This document shows positions 39,461 through 49,634 of a stretch of 64,000 nt of DNA, piece after piece (within the stretch, counting starts at the first letter, position 1; each line of letters opens with the position of its first letter). Where the stretch lies: the NCBI RefSeq assembly GCF_902158555.1, contig NZ_CABGGS010000007.1, positions 31,157-95,156 on the forward strand. Reading direction: 5' to 3'. The stretch is from Klebsiella spallanzanii. GTDB lineage: Bacteria; Pseudomonadota; Gammaproteobacteria; Enterobacterales; Enterobacteriaceae. The translations under genes and the position numbers were made by a program. Below the pieces are notes generated by a model that was not told the DNA's origin, did not search any database, and saw only the letters and a list, made by a program, of their open reading frames with translations.

Positions 39461-40669
39461 ATGTCCCGCGTATCGCAGGCAAGGAGCCTGGGTAAATATT
39501 TCCTGTTAGTCGATAACATGTTGGTTGTACTCGGCTTTTTCGTCGTTTTTCCGCTAATCTCAATTCGCTTTGTCGACCAGATGGGCTGGGCTGCGCTAAT
39601 GGTCGGGATTGCGCTCGGTCTGCGTCAGCTGGTGCAGCAAGGATTAGGCATTTTTGGCGGCGCCATTGCCGACCGTTTTGGTGCTAAACCGATGATCGTC
39701 ACCGGCATGTTAATGCGCGCTGCCGGTTTCGCCGCCATGGCCGTTGCCCATGAGCCTTGGGTTTTGTGGCTCTCCTGTGTTCTCTCAGGTCTGGGCGGTA
39801 CGTTGTTCGATCCCCCGCGGGCAGCACTGGTGGTCAAGCTGGTACGCCCGCATCAGCGTGGACGCTTCTTCTCTATTCTGATGATGCAGGACAGCGCAGG
39901 GGCGGTGATCGGCGCGCTGCTTGGGAGCTGGCTACTGCAATATGATTTTCGTCTGGTTTGTAGCGCGGGGGCGGCCCTGTTTATCGCCTGTGCAGCATTC
40001 AACGCCTGGTATCTTCCGGCCTGGAAACTATCGACGGTGAAAACGCCGGTTCGGGAAGGGCTGGGGCGCGTATTGCGGGACAAACGCTTTGTCACCTACG
40101 TTCTGACGCTAACCGGATATTACATGCTGGCGGTTCAGGTGATGTTAATGCTGCCGATCATGGTTAACGACATTGCGGGTTCTCCTTCAGCAGTAAAATG
40201 GATGTATGCCATTGAAGCGACTATTTCTCTGACCTTGCTTTATCCGATTGCCCGCTGGAGCGAGAAGCGTTTCCGCCTTGAACATCGACTGATGGCGGGC
40301 CTGCTGGTCATGACGCTTGCGATGATGCCGATTGGCCTGAGCAGCAACCTCCAGCAGCTGTTTACGCTTATCTGCGTGTTTTATATTGGCTCAATCATTG
40401 CTGAACCTGCGCGTGAAACGCTGGGTGCATCCCTGGCAGATTCCCGGGCGCGCGGAAGCTATATGGGGTTTAGCCGTTTAGGTTTGGCCTTCGGCGGCGC
40501 TTTCGGCTACGCGGGCGGCGGCTGGTTGTTCGACGCGGGGAAAGCCGCAGGTCAACCGGAGCTGCCGTGGCTAATGCTGGGCATTATCGGACTGGCGACC
40601 TTCATCGCGCTGTGGTGGCAGTTCAGTCCAAAACGCTCAACAACCAGAATGCTGGAGCCGCGGACCTGA
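39461..40669 (+). CDS. mdtH: Multidrug efflux MFS transporter MdtH
   Basis: MdtH is a 12-helix MFS exporter linked in E. coli to fluoroquinolone tolerance when over-expressed. I start it at 39461 ([14 protein letters not shown]), with GGAGGGG directly upstream, giving 402 residues as in E. coli. The longer open frame back to 39296 is unsupported. The loop 2-3 motif [13 protein letters not shown] is present. Confidence 0.94.
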   Translation: MSRVSQARSLGKYFLLVDNMLVVLGFFVVFPLISIRFVDQMGWAALMVGIALGLRQLVQQGLGIFGGAIADRFGAKPMIVTGMLMRAAGFAAMAVAHEPWVLWLSCVLSGLGGTLFDPPRAALVVKLVRPHQRGRFFSILMMQDSAGAVIGALLGSWLLQYDFRLVCSAGAALFIACAAFNAWYLPAWKLSTVKTPVREGLGRVLRDKRFVTYVLTLTGYYMLAVQVMLMLPIMVNDIAGSPSAVKWMYAIEATISLTLLYPIARWSEKRFRLEHRLMAGLLVMTLAMMPIGLSSNLQQLFTLICVFYIGSIIAEPARETLGASLADSRARGSYMGFSRLGLAFGGAFGYAGGGWLFDAGKAAGQPELPWLMLGIIGLATFIALWWQFSPKRSTTRMLEPRT

Positions 40670-40682
40670 GTTGCCGGACCTT

Positions 40683-40735
40683 CGTTTCTCCTCCATACTG
40701 AATTGAGGAAGTTCAGCAACAATGGAGGAGAAACG
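40683..40735 (+). promoter_or_regulatory. Inverted repeat that could mask the grxB ribosome-binding site
   Basis: CGTTTCTCCTCCAT (40683-40696) is a perfect 14-bp complement of ATGGAGGAGAAACG (40722-40735), which contains the grxB Shine-Dalgarno sequence and the first base of its GTG start. An inner CTGAA/TTCAG pair extends the hairpin. If the transcript includes this region, the start site would be closed. Confidence 0.7.
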
Positions 40736-41382
40736 TGAAGTTATATATCTACGATCACTGCCCGTTCTGCCTGAAAGCCCGCATGATTTTCGGCCTGAAG
40801 AATATCCCCGTCGAACTGATCACGCTCCTGAACGATGATGAGTCAACCCCAACCCGCATGATCGGCCAGAAAATGGCGCCCATCCTGCAAAAAGACGATA
40901 GTCGCTATATGCCAGAAAGCATGGATATTGTGCACTATGTCGATAAACTGGACGGTAAACCGCTGCTTACCGGATCGCGCAATCCGGCCATTGAAGCCTG
41001 GCTGCGAAAGGTCAACGGCTATGCTAACCGGCTGTTGATACCACGTTTTGCCAAATCCGCGTTTGATGAATTCTCAACGCCTGAAGCACGCGCTTATTTT
41101 GTGAATAAGAAAGAAGCGTCTCTTGGTAACTTTGCCGACCATCTCGCCCATTCGCCCGGTCTGGTTAAGAATATCAGCGATGATCTACGAGCGCTGGATA
41201 AGCTGATAGTGCAGCCAAACGCCGTCAACGGAGAGCTGTCTGAAGATGATATTCATCTCTTCCCGCTGCTGCGAAACCTGACGCTGGTAGCCGGGATTAG
41301 CTGGCCGAGCCGCGCGGCGGCATACCGTGACAATATGGCCAAACAGACGCAAATAAACTTACTCTCCTCAATGGCTATTTAA
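40735..41382 (+). CDS. grxB: Glutaredoxin 2
   Basis: GrxB is a GST-like glutaredoxin that reduces protein disulfides and glutathione mixed disulfides. It has 215 residues from a GTG start after GGAGGAG. It has an N-terminal thioredoxin-fold domain (about 1-75) and a C-terminal all-helical GST-type domain. The redox motif is C9-P-F-C12, where E. coli has CPYC. The rest is highly similar, including the C-terminus INLLSSMAI. Confidence 0.95.
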   Translation: MKLYIYDHCPFCLKARMIFGLKNIPVELITLLNDDESTPTRMIGQKMAPILQKDDSRYMPESMDIVHYVDKLDGKPLLTGSRNPAIEAWLRKVNGYANRLLIPRFAKSAFDEFSTPEARAYFVNKKEASLGNFADHLAHSPGLVKNISDDLRALDKLIVQPNAVNGELSEDDIHLFPLLRNLTLVAGISWPSRAAAYRDNMAKQTQINLLSSMAI

Positions 41383-41518
41383 ACCACAGGCAGCGAAAGG
41401 CCCGGCCGCTCGCTGCCGTCTCAACACTTTTTCAGTATTTTCCGCTAGCACTTCCCGCGCTGGCAGGCCATGCTGCTTTGTGTCAGGATGAACCAATGGC
41501 ATGACATTAAGGAACCCA

Positions 41519-42079
41519 ATGAAAAAGATGTTTATCGCGGCCGCGCTGATTGTTAGCGGCCTTCTGAGCGGTTGTAACCAGCTCACGCAATATTCCGTGA
41601 GCGAACAGGAGATCAACCAGGCGCTGCAGAAGCGTAACCACTTCGCCAAGGATATTGGCTTGCCTGGCGTAGCCGATGCCCACATTGAACTGAAAAACCT
41701 TACCAGCGCTATTGGTCGTGAAGAACCCAACAAAGTGACGCTAAGCGGCGTGGCTAATTTAGATCTGAATTCATTATTCGGTAATCAGAAAGCGACCATT
41801 GATCTGAAGCTCAAAGCGCTGCCGACGTTCAATAAAGAGAAAGGGGCCATTTTCCTGCAGGAGATGGAAGTCGTCGATGCAAAAGTGCAACCTGAAAAAT
41901 TACAATCCGTCGTGCAAACGCTGATCCCATATCTTAATCAGTCCCTACGTAGCTACTTTAATCAACAGCCTGCTTACGTGCTGCGCGAAGATGCCAGCAC
42001 TGGTGAAGCTCTGGCGAAAAAGTATGCTAAAGGTATTGAAGTGAAGCCTGGAGAGATCATTATCCCGTTCACTAACTAA
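41519..42079 (+). CDS. yceB: Lipoprotein YceB (DUF1439)
   Basis: This 186-residue predicted lipoprotein has the same length as E. coli YceB when started at 41519 (MKKMFIAAAL, after AAGGAA). The signal peptide ends in the lipobox LLSGC. The mature domain belongs to DUF1439, a tubular lipid-binding-like fold. Function is not established. It ends at a strong terminator. Confidence 0.94.
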   Translation: MKKMFIAAALIVSGLLSGCNQLTQYSVSEQEINQALQKRNHFAKDIGLPGVADAHIELKNLTSAIGREEPNKVTLSGVANLDLNSLFGNQKATIDLKLKALPTFNKEKGAIFLQEMEVVDAKVQPEKLQSVVQTLIPYLNQSLRSYFNQQPAYVLREDASTGEALAKKYAKGIEVKPGEIIIPFTN

Positions 42080-42084
42080 TTACC

Positions 42085-42109
42085 CGGGCGCTGAAGCGCC
42101 CGTTTTTTT
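42085..42109 (+). terminator. yceB terminator
   Basis: CGGGCGC-TGAA-GCGCCCG forms a 7-bp stem followed by seven Ts, directly after yceB. Confidence 0.9.
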
Positions 42110-42125
42110 ACGGAAGTTGATGCAA

Positions 42126-42142
42126 AGGAAAACGTTTACGCT
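42126..42142 (+). promoter_or_regulatory. Candidate PurR operator of pyrC
   Basis: AGGAAAACGTTTACGCT resembles the PurR consensus (centre ACGTTT with flanking AAA and GCT), and the E. coli pyrC promoter has a PurR site in the same place. It lies about 70 bases before the pyrC start, overlapping the promoter. Confidence 0.6.
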
Positions 42143-42152
42143 TATCCTTAGT

Positions 42153-42197
42153 GCCCGGCAAAAACAGCCCTGATGACTGAACCTATTAGCCGGAGCC
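42153..42197 (+). promoter_or_regulatory. pyrC leader with nucleotide-sensed start and SD-masking hairpin
   Basis: GCCCGGC at 42153-42159 follows a -10-like TATCCTT. CCGGC in it can pair with GCCGG at 42189-42193, which overlaps the pyrC Shine-Dalgarno sequence GGAG. In E. coli, pyrimidine levels shift the pyrC transcription start by a few bases, so that only the longer RNA forms this hairpin and blocks translation. The same elements are present here. Confidence 0.6.
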
Positions 42198-42201
42198 TTC
42201 C

Positions 42202-43248
42202 ATGACAGCACAACCCCAGGTATTGAAAATCCGCCGCCCCGACGACTGGCATATCCATCTTCGCGATGACGATATGTTAAAAACCGTCGTGCCTTACACC
42301 AGTGAATTTTATGGTCGGGCGATCGTGATGCCGAATCTGGTACCGCCTGTCACCACCGTCGATGCCGCCATCGCCTATCGCCAGCGCATCATTGATGCGA
42401 TCCCCGATGGCCATGATTTTACGCCGCTGATGACCTGCTATTTGACGGATACGCTGGCCCCGGCAGAGCTGGAACGCGGATTTAACGAGGGTGTATTTAC
42501 CGCCGCCAAACTCTATCCGGCCAATGCCACCACCAATTCCAGCCACGGAGTCACCAGTACCGATGCCATTATGCCAGTACTGGAGCGTATGGAAAAACTG
42601 GGTATGCCGCTGCTGGTTCATGGTGAAGTGACCCACCCTGACATCGATATTTTTGACAGAGAAGCGCGTTTTATTGAAACGGTCATGGAGCCGCTGCGCC
42701 AGCGCCTGCAAGGTCTGAAAGTGGTCTTCGAACATATTACAACCAAAGATGCTGCTGAATATGTGCGCGATGGTAACGAGCTACTGGCTGCTACTATTAC
42801 CCCCCAGCACTTGATGTTCAACCGTAACCATATGCTGGTTGGCGGCGTGCGCCCTCACCTCTACTGCCTGCCAATTCTGAAACGCAATATTCATCAACAG
42901 GCGCTGCGTGAACTGGTTGCCAGCGGTTTTAGCCGCGCCTTCCTCGGCACCGACTCAGCCCCGCATGCCCGCCATCGAAAAGAAGCCAGCTGCGGATGCG
43001 CAGGCTGCTTTAACGCGCCAACCGCGCTGGGCAGCTACGCAACTGTGTTCGAAGAGATGAACGCCCTACAGCACTTTGAAGCTTTCTGTTCGCTTAACGG
43101 CGCTCGTTTCTATGGCCTGCCGGTCAATGAAAGCTACGTTGAGCTGGTGCGTGAAGAAAGTCAGGTGGTGGAAAGTATTGCCCTACCAGGAGACGCGCTG
43201 GTGCCCTTTCTTGCCGGGGAAACCGTGCGCTGGACGATGAAAAAATAA
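42202..43248 (+). CDS. pyrC: Dihydroorotase
   Basis: PyrC cyclises carbamoyl-aspartate to dihydroorotate, the third step of pyrimidine synthesis. It has 348 residues, the E. coli length. The zinc-binding HxH is in DWHIHLRDD (His17, His19). The carboxylated lysine is expected in [13 protein letters not shown]. The metal/catalytic Asp lies in [15 protein letters not shown]. The gene is followed closely by the LexA-controlled dinI. Confidence 0.97.
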   Translation: MTAQPQVLKIRRPDDWHIHLRDDDMLKTVVPYTSEFYGRAIVMPNLVPPVTTVDAAIAYRQRIIDAIPDGHDFTPLMTCYLTDTLAPAELERGFNEGVFTAAKLYPANATTNSSHGVTSTDAIMPVLERMEKLGMPLLVHGEVTHPDIDIFDREARFIETVMEPLRQRLQGLKVVFEHITTKDAAEYVRDGNELLAATITPQHLMFNRNHMLVGGVRPHLYCLPILKRNIHQQALRELVASGFSRAFLGTDSAPHARHRKEASCGCAGCFNAPTALGSYATVFEEMNALQHFEAFCSLNGARFYGLPVNESYVELVREESQVVESIALPGDALVPFLAGETVRWTMKK

Positions 43249-43283
43249 ATACCTCGCTCCCTGTTGTAAACGTGCAGATGATA

Positions 43284-43299
43284 CTGTATAAATAAACAG
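43284..43299 (+). promoter_or_regulatory. LexA box of dinI
   Basis: CTGTATAAATAAACAG fits the SOS consensus CTGT-N8-ACAG exactly, 22 bases before the dinI ATG. It shows SOS induction of dinI as in E. coli. Confidence 0.93.
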
Positions 43300-43320
43300 T
43301 ATATTACACAGGGGGCAATT

Positions 43321-43566
43321 ATGCGCATTGAAGTGTCTATCGCCAAATCTACAGCCTTACCCAGCGGTGCCTTAGAAGCACTTAACAACGAACTCTCCCG
43401 CCGTATTGAACAGCAGTTTCCTTCGACATCCAGTCAGGTGACGGTTCGGTACGCAGCAAATAACAATCTGTCGGTCATCGGCGGCCTCAAAGAAGATAAA
43501 GACCGGATTAGTGAAATCCTGCAAGAAACCTGGGAAAGCGCAGACGACTGGTTTGTCCGCGACTAA
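43321..43566 (+). CDS. dinI: DNA damage-inducible protein DinI
   Basis: DinI modulates RecA filaments during the SOS response, stabilising them and limiting UmuD cleavage. It has 81 residues as in E. coli, with an acidic C-terminal helix (ISEILQETWESADDWFVRD) that mimics DNA. It is preceded by a perfect LexA box and a GGGGG ribosome-binding site, and followed by a terminator. Confidence 0.96.
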   Translation: MRIEVSIAKSTALPSGALEALNNELSRRIEQQFPSTSSQVTVRYAANNNLSVIGGLKEDKDRISEILQETWESADDWFVRD

Positions 43567-43601
43567 TCAACAGAATTTGCTCCCTCATTGTGCAACTTTT
43601 T

Positions 43602-43625
43602 GCCGGGTCGCCCCGGCTTTTTTAT
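43602..43625 (+). terminator. dinI terminator
   Basis: GCCGGG-TCGC-CCCGGC forms a 6-bp stem followed by TTTTTTATTT, 36 bases after dinI. The 225 bases from here to bssS are AT-rich promoter DNA with no gene seen. Confidence 0.88.
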
Positions 43626-43850
43626 TTCTCAGACTCAGACTTTCTCCTATTGCTTCCGCTTAGCGCCTTCAAAAATAACAAAGAATCGAACCCAATCTGT
43701 GTAAAAAATCAGCAATCAACAGTAGATACATCTCTGTTTCATTTAATTTCTCGAGTTTATTCTTGACTACTGATATAATTAACTTGCTTCAGAAAACATG
43801 CATTGAACCTCGAGAACTGTTGTCTTTTAACATATGAATAAGGGGTTATG

Positions 43851-44105
43851 ATGGAAAAGAATAATGAAGTCATCCAGACCCATCCCCTCGTCGGATGGGA
43901 CATCAGCACCGTTGATAGTTACGATGCGCTGATGTTGCGCCTGCACTACCAAAACCCCACTCAAGAAAGCAGTAGAGACGCAGAGATTGGCCAGACGCTA
44001 TGGCTAACAACGGACGTCGCACGTCAGTTTATTTCTATTCTGGAAGCAGGTATTGCAAAGATTGAATCTGGCGAATACCAGGAAAATGAGTATCGCAGAC
44101 ATTAG
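43851..44105 (+). CDS. bssS: Biofilm regulator BssS
   Basis: BssS is a small soluble protein that affects biofilm formation and indole/AI-2 responses in E. coli; its mechanism is unknown. From the second of two adjacent ATGs (43851, 5 bases after AGGGG) it has 84 residues, as in E. coli, with the conserved QTHPLVGWDIST and ISILEAGIAKIESGEY segments. Only the middle (QNPTQESSRDAEI) differs clearly. Confidence 0.94.
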   Translation: MEKNNEVIQTHPLVGWDISTVDSYDALMLRLHYQNPTQESSRDAEIGQTLWLTTDVARQFISILEAGIAKIESGEYQENEYRRH

Positions 44106-44138
44106 TTTTACCGCAATAATGTCTAAATATTCACTGAA

Positions 44139-44166
44139 CAGGCACCTACGGGTGCCTGAATTATTT
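44139..44166 (+). terminator. bssS terminator
   Basis: CAGGCACC-TACG-GGTGCCTG is an 8-bp stem followed by AATTATTTT, 33 bases past bssS. Confidence 0.75.
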
Positions 44167-44230
44167 TCGGGCTTGTATAACAGCCGGTTGTTAATTACCC
44201 TGCTAATAAAGCAATAACCCGGAACTCACC

Positions 44231-45349
44231 ATGCAATACGATCTTATCATTATTGGTAGCGGCTCGGTTGGCGCTGCCGCTGGCTATTATGCGCGTCAGG
44301 CAGGGCTTAACGTACTGATGATTGATGCGCATCAGCCTCCGCACCAGGAAGGTAGCCATCACGGCAATACCCGTCTAATTCGTCATGCTTACGGCGAAGG
44401 CGAAAGATATGTCCCTTTGGTACTACGAGCGCAAAAGTTGTGGGATGAGTTTGCTGCCGCAAGCGGTGAAGCCGTTTTTGAGCGTACCGGGGTTATTAAC
44501 CTTGGACCTGCCGATTCAGAATTCCTGCATAACGTCGTCGCCAGCGCACGTGAGTTCGAGCTAAATATCGAGGAAATAGACGCTCAGGCGGTTATGGCCC
44601 GCTGGCCAGAGATTCGAGTACCTGATGATTATCGGGGAATATTTGAGCCCTCGTCTGGCGTACTGCGCAGCGAGTTAGCCATTAAAACCTGGATCCGTCT
44701 TGCGCGCGAAGCGGGTGCCGCACAGCTGTTCAACTGCCCGGTTTCAGCCATTCACCACCAGCAGAACGGCGTGACCGTCGAGACGATAGATGGCGAGTAC
44801 AGCGGCAAAAAGCTGCTGGTCAGCGCCGGAACCTGGGTCACTCGGCTGCTGCCTGAACTCCCCATCCAGCCGGTACGAAAGATTTTTGCCTGGTTTCAGG
44901 CTGATGGCCGTTACAGCAGCAAAAATAATTTCCCGGCGTTTACCGGCGAGCTGCCCAATGGCGATCAGTTTTACGGTTTTCCCGCAGAAGATAACGAATT
45001 AAAAATCGGCAAGCACAACGGCGGACAGCTTATTTCCGCACTGGAAGAGCGTAAACCCTTTGGCTCCATTGCGACGGACGGTTCAGAGTCTTTCAGTTTC
45101 CTGCGTAATGTGTTGCCCGGTATTGGCGGCTGCCTGCACGGCGCATCCTGCACCTATGACAACACCGCAGACGAAGACTTTATCATTGATACCTTGCCAG
45201 ACCATCCTGAGACGCTGGTCATTACGGGTCTGAGCGGGCACGGCTTTAAGTTCGCGCCGGTCTTAGGCGATCTGGCTACACGATTTGCGCTTGAAGAGCC
45301 CTTTGAGTTTGATCTGACACCCTTTTCGCTGACACGGTTTAAGCAATAA
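44231..45349 (+). CDS. solA: N-methyl-L-tryptophan oxidase
   Basis: SolA is a monomeric flavoprotein of the sarcosine oxidase family that demethylates N-methyl-tryptophan and related N-methyl amino acids. It has 372 residues, the E. coli length. The FAD-binding motif [13 protein letters not shown] is at the N-terminus, and the cysteine expected to bind FAD covalently lies in [14 protein letters not shown]. It ends 37 bases before a bidirectional terminator. Confidence 0.95.
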   Translation: MQYDLIIIGSGSVGAAAGYYARQAGLNVLMIDAHQPPHQEGSHHGNTRLIRHAYGEGERYVPLVLRAQKLWDEFAAASGEAVFERTGVINLGPADSEFLHNVVASAREFELNIEEIDAQAVMARWPEIRVPDDYRGIFEPSSGVLRSELAIKTWIRLAREAGAAQLFNCPVSAIHHQQNGVTVETIDGEYSGKKLLVSAGTWVTRLLPELPIQPVRKIFAWFQADGRYSSKNNFPAFTGELPNGDQFYGFPAEDNELKIGKHNGGQLISALEERKPFGSIATDGSESFSFLRNVLPGIGGCLHGASCTYDNTADEDFIIDTLPDHPETLVITGLSGHGFKFAPVLGDLATRFALEEPFEFDLTPFSLTRFKQ

Positions 45350-45386
45350 TAGCCAGCCGTGCGGTTGTACAACCGAGCAAAAAAAC

Positions 45387-45408
45387 AACGGCCTCATTTG
45401 AGGCCGTT
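45387..45408. terminator. Terminator between solA and the yceO/trhO pair
   Basis: AACGGCCTCA-TT-TGAGGCCGTT is a 10-bp stem. On the minus strand it is followed by GTTTTTTTGC, so it is best placed to end trhO transcription; it also follows solA on the plus strand. Confidence 0.8.
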
Positions 45409-45425
45409 AATGACTGAGAGAGATT

Positions 45426-45539
45426 ATGCGCCGCCTGTTCGAACTACTGGTCAACAACGTCCGTGAACACTTTATGATTTACCTGGCGCTGTGGCTTCTG
45501 CTGGCGGTTATCGACCTCATTTGGTTATGGTTTTTCTGA
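45426..45539 (+). CDS. yceO: Small membrane protein YceO
   Basis: This 37-codon frame begins ATG at 45426 after GAGAGAG and ends TGA at 45539. It gives [16 protein letters not shown] followed by one hydrophobic helix ending in WLWFF. It is alignable with E. coli YceO (46 aa), which sits in the same place. Function is unknown. Its last 15 bases overlap the end of the convergent trhO. Confidence 0.8.
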   Translation: MRRLFELLVNNVREHFMIYLALWLLLAVIDLIWLWFF

Positions 45540-46589
45540 AGGTTCAGGATCCGGGATCCCCAATTTAGTATTCAGTCGACCGCGAGATTTATTAAAGATC
45601 TTATTGCCATTTTCACGTCCAGCCCGCAGTTTTCTCTGCTCCTCTTCAGGCAGCTTATGCTCTTCCATACAGGCTTCGCTGCAACAACCAGCGAATTTCT
45701 CCGCACAGGAGGGGCACTGGATAAACAGCAGATGACAACCATCGTTCAGGCAGTTTGTATGGCTATCGCAAGGCGCACCGCACTGGTGACAATGCGCAAT
45801 AACATCATCTGAAATACGCTCGCCCATACGCTCATCGAAGACGAAATTCTTGCCGACAAAGCGTACCGGTAGCCCCTGCTCCCGCGCGCGTCGTGCGTAC
45901 TCGATAATCCCGCCCTCAATATGTGAAACCTTACTGAATCCATTGTGCTTCATCCAGGCGCTGGCTTTTTCACAGCGGATACCGCCGGTGCAGTACATAA
46001 CGATATTTTTATCTTTATGTTCCTGCATCATTTCAACGGCTTTTGGCAACTGATCGCGGAAGGTGTCCGCCGGGATCTCCAGGGCGTTCTCGAAATGGCC
46101 GACCTCGTACTCGTAGTGGTTGCGCATATCGATAAATACCGCATCCGGGTCGTCAAGCATCGCGTTGACTTCTGCCGCCTTCAGATAATGACCGACGTCT
46201 GACGCATCAAACGTCGGATCATCAATACCATCAGCAACGATGCGATCGCGAACTTTAAGTCGTAAAACCCAAAAAGATTTACCATCGTCGTCCAGGGCAA
46301 TATTCAGACGCAAGCCATTGAGAGCCGGGTCAAAACCGTATAAGAATTCACGCAGCGCATCAACTCGACTTTGCGGGACGCTAATTTGCGCATTGATGCC
46401 TTCATGGGCCAGATAAATCCGGCCAAAGACATTCAGTTTGGTCAGCGCAACCCAAAGCGCATCGCGCGTGGCTTTAGGGTCAATAATCGTGAAATATTTA
46501 TAAAACGAGATCGTCGTGCGCGGCTCGGTCTCAGCCAACATTTGCGCCTTTAACGTCTCATTAGAAATGCGGTTGTGTAACACTGGCAT
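45525..46589 (-). CDS. trhO: tRNA uridine(34) hydroxylase TrhO (YceA)
   Basis: TrhO makes 5-hydroxyuridine at tRNA position 34 with molecular oxygen, on the route to cmo5U/mcmo5U. With the ATG at 46589 ([13 protein letters not shown]) it has 354 residues (E. coli 350). A central rhodanese domain carries the cysteine in [14 protein letters not shown] Cys-rich C-terminal part follows ([16 protein letters not shown] ... [12 protein letters not shown]). In-frame sequence upstream to 46646 is unsupported. In E. coli yceI and yceJ lie between this gene and yceO; here they are absent. Confidence 0.94.
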   Translation of the reverse strand: MPVLHNRISNETLKAQMLAETEPRTTISFYKYFTIIDPKATRDALWVALTKLNVFGRIYLAHEGINAQISVPQSRVDALREFLYGFDPALNGLRLNIALDDDGKSFWVLRLKVRDRIVADGIDDPTFDASDVGHYLKAAEVNAMLDDPDAVFIDMRNHYEYEVGHFENALEIPADTFRDQLPKAVEMMQEHKDKNIVMYCTGGIRCEKASAWMKHNGFSKVSHIEGGIIEYARRAREQGLPVRFVGKNFVFDERMGERISDDVIAHCHQCGAPCDSHTNCLNDGCHLLFIQCPSCAEKFAGCCSEACMEEHKLPEEEQRKLRAGRENGNKIFNKSRGRLNTKLGIPDPEPSEKP

Positions 46590-46798
46590 GGTGTACCTGC
46601 TCGGCATAGTCAATGAGTAAAATAAACGGCGGGCATCATATAGCAAACACGGTTAATTTACATCCCCACATTTTGCGCTACATTTTTCTCACCCATATTT
46701 GCTCGCATTAACATTAAATGCCATCCAGGGACGGTATTTTGGATGAAGCATAAAAAAATGCGATAATAGAACACGTTGCTTAATTGAACAGGTATGAG

Positions 46799-47719
46799 AT
46801 GACCCATTTACCTAAATTTTCCGCAGCGTTGCTGCACCCGCGTTATTGGTTGCTTTGGTCTGGGATCGGCCTGCTCTGGTTAGTTGTACAGCTTCCCTAT
46901 CCGCTGATTTACCGCCTGGGAACTGGACTTGGTCGTATCGCAAGACGCCTGATGAAACGTCGTGCCCAAATAGCGTATCGTAATCTGGAACTCTGTTTTC
47001 CTGATAAGAGCGAGCAAGAGCGACACCAGATGGTCGTGGCAAATTTTGAATCCGTCGGTATGGGTTTAATGGAAACCGGAATGGCCTGGTTTTGGCCTAC
47101 GAAGCGCATTGCGCGCTGGACCGATTCCATCGGCGTCGAGCATATCCGGGAAGTTCAGGCGCAAAAGCGCGGTATTTTACTGATTGGCATTCATTTCCTG
47201 ACTCTGGAGATGGGCGCACGGATGTTCGGTATAAATGAACCGGGTATTGGCGTCTACCGCCCGAACGACAACCCGGTTATCGACTGGTTGCAAACCTGGG
47301 GACGCCTGCGCTCCAACAAAGATATGATCGACCGTAAAGATCTAAAAGGTATGATCCGCGCCCTGAAAAAGGGTGAAGTTATCTGGTATGCGCCTGACCA
47401 CGACTATGGCCCTAACGCCAGCGTATTTGTACCGTTTTTCGCCGTCGATCAGGCTGCCACGACCTCGGGCACCTGGATGCTGGCAAAAATGTCTAAAGCC
47501 TGCATTGTGCCCTTTGTGCCGCGTCGCAAACCTGACGGTAAAGGCTATGAGCTGATTCTACTGCCGCCGGAGTGTGACCCGCCGCTGGACGATGCGCAGA
47601 CCACTGCTATCTGGATGAACAAGATTGTCGAGAAGTGCATATTGATGGCTCCGGAGCAGTATATGTGGATGCACCGTCGCTTTAAGACTCGTCCAGCTGG
47701 CGTTCCTTCTCGTTACTAG
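46799..47719 (+). CDS. lpxL: Lipid A lauroyl acyltransferase
   Basis: LpxL adds a secondary acyl chain (laurate in E. coli) to Kdo2-lipid IVA at the inner membrane. From the ATG at 46799 ([17 protein letters not shown]) it has 306 residues, as E. coli LpxL/HtrB. It has one N-terminal membrane helix (about 16-36) and the H-x4-E catalytic motif HFLTLE (His132, Glu137). The TTG-led frame from 46784 adds five unconserved residues. It is divergent from trhO. Confidence 0.94.
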   Translation: MTHLPKFSAALLHPRYWLLWSGIGLLWLVVQLPYPLIYRLGTGLGRIARRLMKRRAQIAYRNLELCFPDKSEQERHQMVVANFESVGMGLMETGMAWFWPTKRIARWTDSIGVEHIREVQAQKRGILLIGIHFLTLEMGARMFGINEPGIGVYRPNDNPVIDWLQTWGRLRSNKDMIDRKDLKGMIRALKKGEVIWYAPDHDYGPNASVFVPFFAVDQAATTSGTWMLAKMSKACIVPFVPRRKPDGKGYELILLPPECDPPLDDAQTTAIWMNKIVEKCILMAPEQYMWMHRRFKTRPAGVPSRY

Positions 47720-47746
47720 CTCGCCCCTGCTGTTTATCAGTGCTGT

Positions 47747-47776
47747 TATCCCGCATCTGAACACAGATGCGGGATA
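47747..47776 (+). terminator. Hairpin after lpxL
   Basis: TATCCCGCATCTG-AACA-CAGATGCGGGATA is a perfect 13-bp stem about 28 bases after the lpxL stop. The tail AATTCC is not T-rich. Confidence 0.7.
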
Positions 47777-47906
47777 AATTCCCAGGCAACTGCCTCTCCT
47801 TTAGCTTTAAAAGCTGTCCTCCATTGCGGCAACTATTTCTCAGGCGCATAATTAGCACGCTCATATTTTCAATTATTTGACCTGCCCTGCAGGCCAGTGG
47901 AATCCT

Positions 47907-49157
47907 ATGTCGTCTGCTGATACCCCTATTAACTGGAAACGTAATCTAACCGTCACCTGGCTCGGCTGCTTTTTAACCGGTGCCGCGTTTAGCCTGGTGA
48001 TGCCGTTTCTCCCTCTCTACGTTGAACAACTCGGCGTCACCGGTCATAGCGCCCTCAATATGTGGTCTGGACTGGTTTTCAGTATTACCTTTTTATTCTC
48101 TGCGATAGCCTCCCCCTTCTGGGGCGGGCTTGCTGACCGTAAAGGGCGCAAAATTATGCTACTGCGCTCTGCCCTGGGGATGGCAATCGTCATGCTGCTA
48201 ATGGGCCTGGCGCAGAATATCTGGCAATTCCTGATCCTGCGCGCGCTATTGGGCCTGCTCGGAGGATTTATTCCCAATGCCAATGCCCTGATAGCGACGC
48301 AAATCCCCCGCCATAAAAGCGGTTGGGCGCTGGGAACGCTATCAACAGGAGCAGTCAGCGGCGCGCTGCTTGGACCGCTGGCAGGCGGCTTCCTGGCCGA
48401 CCACTGGGGATTGCGTACCGTCTTCTTTATGACTGCTGGCGTACTGTTTATTTGCTTTTTATTTACCCTGTTTCTTATTCACGAAAATTTTGTTGCCGTC
48501 AGCAAGAAAGAGATGCTCAGCGCGAAAGACGTTTTCTCTTCGCTTAAGAATCCGAAGCTGGTACTGAGTCTGTTTGTCACATCACTGATTATTCAGGTTG
48601 CCACCGGTTCAATAGCGCCTATTCTGACACTATACGTACGCGATCTTGCCGGTAACGTCAGCAATATTGCGTTTATCAGCGGTATGATTGCGTCAGTACC
48701 CGGTATTGCCGCTCTGCTCAGCGCTCCCCGACTGGGAAAATTAGGCGACCGCATTGGCCCGGAAAAAATCCTGATCGTCGCACTGGTGATTTCAGTTCTG
48801 CTTCTGATACCGATGTCGTTCGTCCAGACGCCGCTGCAGCTTGGGATCCTGCGCTTCCTGCTTGGTGCCGCCGACGGCGCACTGCTACCTGCGGTGCAAA
48901 CGCTGCTGGTGTATAACTCCACCAGCCAAATCTCCGGACGAATCTTTAGCTATAACCAGTCGTTCCGCGATATCGGTAACGTCACGGGCCCGCTGATTGG
49001 CGCGTCGGTTTCCGCCAACTATGGCTTTCGGGCGGTCTTTTTAGTCACCGCTTTTGTGGTCCTGTTTAACGCAATCTATTCAACTCTCACTCTCCGCCGT
49101 CCTCGTCATAATCGACCAACAGACAATGCGAGCTCCGGTAATCATTCAGTAAATTAA
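47907..49157 (+). CDS. mdtG: Multidrug efflux MFS transporter MdtG
   Basis: MdtG is a 12-helix proton-driven exporter. In E. coli it gives fosfomycin and deoxycholate tolerance and is controlled by MarA/SoxS/Rob. From the ATG at 47907 ([18 protein letters not shown]) it has 416 residues against 408 in E. coli; the extra length is a polar C-terminal tail. The MFS motif [13 protein letters not shown] is present. Confidence 0.94.
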   Translation: MSSADTPINWKRNLTVTWLGCFLTGAAFSLVMPFLPLYVEQLGVTGHSALNMWSGLVFSITFLFSAIASPFWGGLADRKGRKIMLLRSALGMAIVMLLMGLAQNIWQFLILRALLGLLGGFIPNANALIATQIPRHKSGWALGTLSTGAVSGALLGPLAGGFLADHWGLRTVFFMTAGVLFICFLFTLFLIHENFVAVSKKEMLSAKDVFSSLKNPKLVLSLFVTSLIIQVATGSIAPILTLYVRDLAGNVSNIAFISGMIASVPGIAALLSAPRLGKLGDRIGPEKILIVALVISVLLLIPMSFVQTPLQLGILRFLLGAADGALLPAVQTLLVYNSTSQISGRIFSYNQSFRDIGNVTGPLIGASVSANYGFRAVFLVTAFVVLFNAIYSTLTLRRPRHNRPTDNASSGNHSVN

Positions 49158-49247
49158 CGTCACAGGGGGCCTCCCCCCTTGACGCATTGCCAACAGCCTT
49201 CTATAGATTGAATCGTGTTCATTTCTTTTCTTCTTAGGGGGTTAGCC

Positions 49248-49634
49248 ATGCCAAAGGATTCGATGTTCTATGCCACGCTCGAAGAAGCGATTGATGCAGC
49301 CCGCGAGGAGTTTCTGGCGAATAATCCAGATAGCGACGAAGAGAGCGCCAACGTTGAGCAATTAAATATTCAGAAATACGTACTCCAGGACGGTGACATC
49401 ACCTGGCAGGCAGAATTTTTTGCCGACGAAGATGAACAGGGTGAATGCCTGCCCATTCTCAGCGGCCAGGCGGCGCAAAGCGTTTTTGATGGCGACTATG
49501 ATGAGATTGAGCTTCGCCAGGAGTGGCTGGAAGAAAATACGCTGCACGAATGGGATGAAGGTGAATTTCAGCTTGAACCCTCTCTGGATACCGAAGAGGG
49601 TCAGACCGCATCCGATGAATGGGATGAACGCTAG
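49248..49634 (+). CDS. msyB: Acidic protein MsyB
   Basis: MsyB is a very acidic cytoplasmic protein, found in E. coli as a multicopy suppressor of secY and secA defects; its normal role is unknown. The start at 49248 follows AGGGGG by 6-7 bases and gives 128 residues (E. coli 124). Conserved segments include FYATLEEAIDAAREEF and NTLHEWDEGEFQLEP. It is convergent with yceK, with no gap between the two stop codons. Confidence 0.93.
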   Translation: MPKDSMFYATLEEAIDAAREEFLANNPDSDEESANVEQLNIQKYVLQDGDITWQAEFFADEDEQGECLPILSGQAAQSVFDGDYDEIELRQEWLEENTLHEWDEGEFQLEPSLDTEEGQTASDEWDER

